Source of the DNA: a virus
DNA length: 38,460 nt
Reading direction: 5' to 3' (one strand)
Virus record (IMG/VR): IMGVR_UViG_3300048838_001849
Coordinates: 1-38,460 of that record
Position numbers and translations under genes: made by a program. The notes below the pieces were generated by a model. That model did no database searches, was not told the DNA's origin, and saw nothing but the letters and a program-made list of their open reading frames with translations. Below are positions 33,339-38,460 of this stretch, in pieces (the stretch's first letter is position 1; each line of letters opens with the position of its first letter).

Positions 33339-33766
33339 GCAAGCGCGAACAGGTGCTCGACGCGGTCAAGGCGCTGCTGTCCTCGGCGCTGCCCACTGCC
33401 GACGTGAGGCGCAACCTCGCAAAGCCCGAGCGAATTCCGCCCGGCGGTCTCGTCGTCATTCGCGATGGCGATCCAGGCGAGCCTGAGGTGATGTTATCTC
33501 CGCTCGTCTACGTCTATAGCCATCGCATCCCGATCGAGCTTGCCGCCTACGAGACGTCTTCGCAGTCGCCCGAGCAGGTGCTCGACGAGATGCTTGGCGC
33601 GATCGGCGTGGCGGTGTCTGGCGACCGCACGCTCGGCGGTCTATGCGACTTCATCGAGGCGCAGGCGCCTTCAACGGACGACGTCGAAACCGCGGGCGCG
33701 CGTGCCGGCCGCTGGGCCGACGCGGCCATCGTCGCGGTCTACGGCACGCCCGATCCGCTGAACTGA
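33335..33766 (+). CDS. Tail terminator-like protein
   Basis: A 143-residue protein with an N-terminal helix (REQVLDAVKALLSSALPTADV) followed by mixed alpha/beta (GGLVVIRDGDPGEPEVMLSP, VYSHRIPIELAAYE), the pattern of gpU-like tail terminators, which cap the tail tube and join it to the head. It starts with GTG overlapping the stop of the 27-residue gene. The order terminator then tail-tube protein is the standard siphophage arrangement and supports the call. Databases sometimes mislabel this family, so the name is from context. Confidence 0.72.
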   Translation: MSKREQVLDAVKALLSSALPTADVRRNLAKPERIPPGGLVVIRDGDPGEPEVMLSPLVYVYSHRIPIELAAYETSSQSPEQVLDEMLGAIGVAVSGDRTLGGLCDFIEAQAPSTDDVETAGARAGRWADAAIVAVYGTPDPLN

Positions 33767-33791
33767 ACGCAATCAAGAGCAGGAGAATCCC

Positions 33792-34733
33792 ATGGCACGC
33801 GCACGCGGCGCCAACGCCGTCATGGCTGCGGCATTCGAGACGACTTACGGCACGCCGCCGGTGGCCGGCTACAAGAAGCTGCCCTTCGTCTCTTCGGCAC
33901 TTGGCGACGAGCAGAACCTGATCGCGAGCGACCTGCTCGGCTACGGCCGGGAGCCGCTGCCGCCGAGCCGCGACGTGGTCAACAACGAGGGCGACGTTGT
34001 CGTCCCCGTAGATCTGCGCAACTTCGGCTACTGGCTGAAGTTGCTGCTTGGCGCCCCGACCACGGTCGAGGACACCGGCGTGTTCACCCACACGTTTGTC
34101 TCCGGCGCGCTCACGCTGCCGTCGATGGCAATCGAAGTCGGCATGCCGGAAGTCCCGAGCTACGGCATGAACTTCGGTGTCCGCGCCAATTCCATGAAAA
34201 TCCAGCTGCAGCGCTCAGGCCTCCTCAACGCCACCATGAGCCTGATCGCGCAGGGCGAGACCAAGGCCGGATCGTCCGGCGCGGGGACGCCGACCGAGGC
34301 GGTGATAAAGCGGTTCTCGCAATTCATGGGCGAGATCAAGCGCAACGGCACCGCGCTCGGGCAGATCGTCTCGGCGGAACTCACCTATTCCAACAATCTC
34401 GACAAGGTCGAGGTGATCCGGCCGGACGGTCGGATCGAGGATTCCGACCCGGCAATGGTCAGCGTCACCGGCACCGTGACCATTCGCTTCGCGGATACGG
34501 TCCTCCTTGACCAGGCGGTTGCCGGCACCGCGTGCGAGTTGTCGTTTGGGTGGGAGATCGACGAGGACAAGTCGCTCCTGTTCACCGTGCACGAGGTCTA
34601 CCTGCCGAAGCCGAAGCAGCCGATCACCGGTCCGGGCGGCATTCAGGCCGCGTTCGCCTTCCAGGCCGCCGAGGACCCGACGTTGCAGAAGACGCTGACC
34701 GCCGCACTCATCAACGACGTGTCGGCCTACTAA
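33792..34733 (+). CDS. Phage tail tube protein
   Basis: A 313-residue structural protein. The start (ANAVMAAAFETTYGTPPVAGY) and the central stretches (VVPVDLRNFGYWLKLLLGAP, VFTHTFVSG, PSYGMNFGVRANSMKIQLQR) match tail-tube proteins of siphophages, which form stacked hexameric rings. AGCAGGAGA upstream of the ATG is a good ribosome-binding site, as expected for an abundant protein. It sits between the tail terminator and the tail assembly chaperone, its canonical place. It looks complete, with no frameshift. Confidence 0.88.
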   Translation: MARARGANAVMAAAFETTYGTPPVAGYKKLPFVSSALGDEQNLIASDLLGYGREPLPPSRDVVNNEGDVVVPVDLRNFGYWLKLLLGAPTTVEDTGVFTHTFVSGALTLPSMAIEVGMPEVPSYGMNFGVRANSMKIQLQRSGLLNATMSLIAQGETKAGSSGAGTPTEAVIKRFSQFMGEIKRNGTALGQIVSAELTYSNNLDKVEVIRPDGRIEDSDPAMVSVTGTVTIRFADTVLLDQAVAGTACELSFGWEIDEDKSLLFTVHEVYLPKPKQPITGPGGIQAAFAFQAAEDPTLQKTLTAALINDVSAY

Positions 34734-34754
34734 CCCAACACATGAGGGGTTCCC

Positions 34755-35108
34755 ATGCTCAAACTCGCGTTTGATCGCGAGCCGTACTGGCTCGACATTC
34801 TTCCTGGCGTCCGGGTGCAGTTTCGACCGATCACCGTCGCAGCAATCCTGCTCGCTCGCACCGCCGCGGCTGAAGTGCTGCGGGCAGGCGGCGAGGATGC
34901 GATGGTGAAGGCGGGCGTCGCCTTCACGCGTTCGCTCTCACACTCAGGCATCGCCGGGTGGGAAGGGATCGGTGATGCGGACGGCAAGCCCGTCGAGCCG
35001 AACAAGGAGACCATCGATGCCGCCCTGGAAATCTGGTCGCTGTTTGACGCGATCGACCGCCTCTACGTCGGTCCGGCGCTGATTCAGGACGCTGAAAAAA
35101 ACGCCTGA
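34755..35108 (+). CDS. Tail assembly chaperone, short form (G-like)
   Basis: A 117-residue product (LAFDREPYWLDILPGVRVQF, RPITVAAILLARTAAAEVLR, then ALEIWSLFDAIDRLYVGPAL) typical of tail assembly chaperones that coat the tape measure before tube assembly. The last codons, GAA AAA AAC GCC TGA, contain a slippery heptamer, so a fraction of ribosomes would shift to -1 and make the 218-residue long form. GAGGGG upstream of the ATG serves as ribosome-binding site. It lies between the tube and tape-measure genes, as in lambda G/GT. Confidence 0.88.
   Translation: MLKLAFDREPYWLDILPGVRVQFRPITVAAILLARTAAAEVLRAGGEDAMVKAGVAFTRSLSHSGIAGWEGIGDADGKPVEPNKETIDAALEIWSLFDAIDRLYVGPALIQDAEKNA
35096..35102 (+). 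promoter_or_regulatory. -1 ribosomal frameshift slippery site
   Basis: A AAA AAC in the zero frame (GAA AAA AAC) is the canonical X XXY YYZ heptamer, located two codons before the zero-frame stop of the chaperone gene. The -1 frame stays open for 102 more codons with coherent coding. This is the standard siphophage G/GT arrangement. Confidence 0.9.
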
Positions 35109-35410
35109 TCGCCCTCGCCGAATGGCACTTTGGCGGGGGCGATGGTTACTGCAAGGCCTGTTCCTCGACGTGCCCCAATTGCCTCTACATCGAGCACGCA
35201 CCACAAACGCCTGACGGCATTGCCGCCTGGGGCGTGCTCAAGCGCGCGGCCGGACAGGTGCGTACCGTCATGGGCGGCGTCTACGCACTCGATTTCGGCG
35301 CGGTGCTGATGCTCGCCGACGCCATGGGCGCGCTCAACACGCTGCTCGTCGAACTCCTCCCCGAGATCGAACCGATCATCGTGCGCGCCTACGCCCGAGA
35401 CTCCGAATGA
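35102..35410 (+). CDS. Tail assembly chaperone, frameshift extension (T-like)
   Basis: Read in the -1 frame after the slip, this adds RLIALAEWHFGGGDGYCKAC and continues for a total of 102 residues, ending AYARDSE at TGA 35408. It has no good start of its own, as expected for a region expressed only by frameshifting; the fused product would be 218 residues. A cysteine cluster CKACSSTCPNC suggests a small metal-binding knuckle. The rest is helical (VLMLADAMGALNTLLVELLP). By analogy with lambda gpGT, the extension should recruit tube subunits to the tape measure. Confidence 0.85.
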   Translation, partial: RLIALAEWHFGGGDGYCKACSSTCPNCLYIEHAPQTPDGIAAWGVLKRAAGQVRTVMGGVYALDFGAVLMLADAMGALNTLLVELLPEIEPIIVRAYARDSE

Positions 35411-35440
35411 GCACGACGCAACCGCGAACGTAAGCGAGCG

Positions 35441-38400
35441 ATGTCCACCACAAATGTCTCGATCCGCCTCGGCGTCGAGGGCAAGGCGGAGGTCAAGCGC
35501 GCCTTCGACGAGGTCGGCAAGGCGGGACAGGATGCGTTCCGCGGCGTTGCCACCTCCATGGACGCCGCGGGCGCCGCGGCAGACCGCGAGACGCAACGCC
35601 TGCAACGGCTGGCCCAGGCCGCCAAGCAGGCCGCTGCGGCCGATCAGGCCCAGCGCGGCTTCAATACCGTTCTCGGCGTTGGCACTGGCGTTCCCAAGTC
35701 CGCGCGGGATTCCGCCGCGGTGTTCGAAGAGGCGGCTAGAGCCTCCGAAGACCTGGCGGCCCGCACGGCTGCACTGCGCGCGCAGATCGATCCGCTTGGC
35801 GCGGCGCAGGCAAAGCTCAACGCCGAGATCGCCGAAGCCAATGGGCTGTTCAAGGCGGGCGCGATTACCGCAACCGAGCAAGCCGCCGCGCACGCCCTGG
35901 CGCAGGCCCGCTATGACTCGACCGCGAGAGCCCTCGGAGGGATCAGCTCGACCGGCAAGCTCGCATCGCACCAGCTCGTCAACCTGAGCTATCAGCTCAA
36001 TGACGTGGTCGTCTCGCTTGCGAGCGGCCAGCGGCCCCTGATGGTGCTGATGCAGCAGGGGTCGCAGATCGCTCAGATCTTCGGGCCCGGCACCGGCATC
36101 ACCGGCATCCTGCGCGGTGTCTGGCAGGGCCTCACCAGCCTGATCACGCCGACGACCGCGGTTGTGGTCGGCATTGCGGCGATCGGAGCTGCGGTCGGCT
36201 ATTCCTATTACCGCTACATCGAGTCGCAGAAGGAGCTCGAGGTCGCGCTTGCCGGCACCGGCCGGGCCGCGGGCGCAACCGTCGGCCAGATTGAACGGAT
36301 CGCGGAGCGGTCGGCCTCCGCCGGCAGCGTTTCGGTTGCGGCCGCGCGGGAAATGGAGGCCGCGTTCCTTCGGACCGGCAAGATCGCGGTTACGAACTTC
36401 GAAGGCCTGATCAAGGTCGTCAAGAACTACGCAGCGACCACCGGCACCGATGTCGCAACCGCGACCAAGGAGCTTGCCGGCGCCTTTGCCGATCCGATCC
36501 GGGGAGCGGACTCGCTTAACGAGAAGCTCAACTTCCTCGATGATCGGACGCGGCAATACGTCCGCACGCTTGCCGATCACAACAACCGCACCGATGCCCA
36601 GCGTGTCCTGCTCGATGCGCTGAAAGGCAGCCTGGTCAATGCATCCGAGGCCACTACGGCGCTCGGCCGCGCCTGGGATTTCGTTGGGCGGATGGCGTCC
36701 AACGCCTATGACGCGATGGGCCGCGCGATCTCGCGGGCGCTCGACGGAGCGCCGATCGATGAGCGTCTGAAGGAGCTCCAGCAGGAACGCGCGCGCCTGC
36801 AGGCGCTGATCGAGAACCCGCCTACGCGCTTTGCGGCTCAGGCCCGCAACTTCAATACGCGGATGCTGGCCGAGGTCGAGGCCGAGATCGCCAAGATCGA
36901 GGCCAAGCTCGCCAACATCGAGGTCCGGGCGAAGGACGCGAAGGCCAACGAGCTCTCGGTCCGCGCCGGCACGGTGGCACGCGACCTCACGCCCGGCTTC
37001 GAAGAGCTGCAGACGCTCCGCGCCCGGCAGGCGCAACTCCGTTCCGCGCTTGACGACCCGCTCGTCAGGCAGAAGGTCGCCGACCTCAAGCAGGTCGAGA
37101 CCGCGTATGACGCGGTCACCCGCGCGATCCGCAGCTGGCTCGACCCGGCCGAAAAGGCCCGCCGCCTCGACGAGCTCGAAATCCAGGCGCTTCAGGCCAA
37201 GACCCCGGCGCAGAAGGCTGCCATCGCCGAGGAAAGGCGGCGGTTGAGCTTGCCGGACAGGCGATCCCGGTCGCCATTGCCGAAGCCGACATCACGCGGG
37301 CCGGCACCAAGGCGCGCACCGAGGCGACGCAGGCGCATATCGACCAATCGCGTGTCGTCGAGGTCAACACCAGGGCAACGCTCGGCCTGGCGGATGCTTG
37401 GCTCAAGGGGGCAGCGGCGGCCCAGCAGGCGGAAGTCCGCCGCAAGGCGCTGACCGAGGCCGTGCAGAATGGCGTCGATGTCGAGACCCGAGCCCGCGAG
37501 CTCCTGCGCGAGCAGATCGCGGAGCAAGCCGCGCAGTCGGCGAAATCGGCCACCGATCTGACGGCCGAAGCCGCCGCGCAGCGCAAGCTCAACGACGCCG
37601 TTGCCGCCGGCACGATCTCGACCGAACAGGCCCAGCGGCTGATGCAGGTCGAGCAGGCGCTCCGGCCGCTCGTCATCGCGCAGGCCCTTGCCGAGGGAGA
37701 CGCGAAGGGCACGCTTGCCCGCGTCATCGATGCGCTGCGCGGAGCCTATGCGCGGCTGCACGGCGAGCGGGCGCGCGCGGCCGCGCTGCAGACGATCGAG
37801 GGCCAGAAGAACCAGATCGAGCTGCTGCAGAAGCAGATCGAATTGACCGGCCAGGGCGAGTCGCAGCGGGCGATCATCATTGCGCAGCTGCAGGCCGAGC
37901 AGCAGCTACGGCAGAAGGGCATCGATCTCGCCAGCGCCGAGGGCCAGGCGATCCTCGCCAACGCTGCCTACATTGAGCGGCTCAACCAGGAACTCGCCCG
38001 CTCCAACGGCGCCATGCAGGCGCTGCAGGGCATCACCGACACGACGTTTAACCACTTTGCGACCCTGATTGCGCAGGGCAAGACCGACTGGAAGTCCTGG
38101 GCGGACGCAGGGCGCGCGGCGCTTGCCGACATCGAAAAGGAAATCCTCAAGCTCGCGGTGATGAACCCGTTCAAGAACTTCTTGTTCGGCACCAACCTGC
38201 CGACACTGAGCAACGTCGGTGGACTGTTTAGCAATGTGTTCGGCGGGTTCTTTGGCGGCACCGGGCAGGGCTTGGTCCGGCTGCCTCAGCAGCGCGCCTC
38301 TTCGGTTCGCCGATCTATCATGCCGGGGCGATTGCCGGAGACACAGCGCCCACCCGTCTCGTTCCCCGCGACCTGTTCCGGGCAGCGCCGCGTCTCCATG

Positions 38401-38460
38401 ATGGCGCGTTTCTCAAGCCGGACGAGGTCCCCGCCATCCTGCAACGCGGGGAGCGCGTGC
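35441..38460 (+). pseudogene. Tail tape measure protein, two apparent frameshifts, runs off window
   Basis: Sets tail length and spans the tail lumen. From ATG 35441 the frame encodes a long coiled-coil protein with a lambda-gpH-like tail-length domain (TGKLASHQLVNLSYQLNDVV, then MVLMQQGSQIAQIFGPG) and membrane-like helices (PTTAVVVGIAAIGAAVGYSY). The first frame is good to about 37240 (PAQKAAIAEERRR). It then degenerates into Arg/Pro/Ser-rich shadow, while a frame one base off continues (ELAGQAIPVAIAEADITRAG...) to about 38270. A further one-base shift is needed for the conserved ending FGSPIYHAGAIAGD...LKPDEVPAILQRGER. Each step fits a single missing base. Either real decay or indel errors in GC-rich sequence. 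The 3' end lies beyond the window. Confidence 0.85.

Noticed and set aside
35084-37036. 650-codon minus-strand open frame
   Set aside because: Antisense to the chaperone extension and tape-measure gene. Composition is Arg/Gly-rich and repetitive, while the plus strand has clear phage family sequence.

Overview
The window looks like an accessory, phage-rich stretch of an alphaproteobacterial chromosome, most likely order Hyphomicrobiales (Bradyrhizobium/Rhodopseudomonas-like). This is an inference from RepB-type partition proteins paired with a serine recombinase, a DUF6362-like phage protein, an MbcA/RES toxin-antitoxin pair and ATGA/TGATG gene overlaps. No rRNA, tRNA or CRISPR was found. By eye, base composition is mixed (mid-50s to about 60% GC) up to roughly 22.1 kb and clearly GC-richer after it, which suggests separate acquisition histories.

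Region A (1-3373, minus strand) is a phage packaging module: a ParB-N-domain/DNA methyltransferase, a DUF5681-type small-terminase-like protein and a complete TerL, joined by 1-4 base overlaps. The methyltransferase has an in-frame amber codon exactly where the family normally has Trp. Region B (3684-13122) is a defence-like island: a gamma-glutamylcyclotransferase-fold protein, a HEPN-like protein with an Rx4H motif, a 1099-residue TM0106-type RecB-nuclease/RNase H-like/SF1-helicase, a small unknown gene on the opposite strand, and an McrB-McrC pair. The McrB AAA domain is interrupted between Walker A and Walker B by an EVE/PUA-like domain of about 175 residues.

Region C (13402-18018) is an integrative-element core. 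A serine recombinase, a ParB and a RepB-type ParB sit in one overlapping minus-strand operon, with a divergent small regulator-like gene carrying twin palindromes and a convergent unknown gene. Region D (18019-22179) holds a 690-base palindrome-bearing intergenic stretch, a lone cysteine desulfurase, an unknown gene cut at its 3' end, a cut excisionase-like HTH gene meeting it tail to tail, and two unknown minus-strand genes.

Region E (22255-38460, plus strand) is a decaying lambda/HK97-like siphophage prophage. It contains the C-terminal stub of a P4-type primase, two small phage genes, a Fic protein with a striking duplicated three-box repeat array at its start, and a gene in which the N-terminus of a ParB-methyltransferase is fused in frame to the C-terminal part of a GpA-type large terminase. 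After that come gpW, portal, a prohead protease-capsid fusion, a decoration protein, an antisense RES/Xre toxin-antitoxin cassette, head-tail joining and tail genes, a tail assembly chaperone with a textbook -1 frameshift site (A AAA AAC), and a tape-measure gene with two apparent one-base deletions that runs off the window.

How they work together (inference): the two phage modules are packaging/structural remnants that probably cannot make particles. The McrBC plus helicase-nuclease island would act as a modification-dependent defence unit. The recombinase-ParB-RepB operon marks a separate mobile or maintained element between them.
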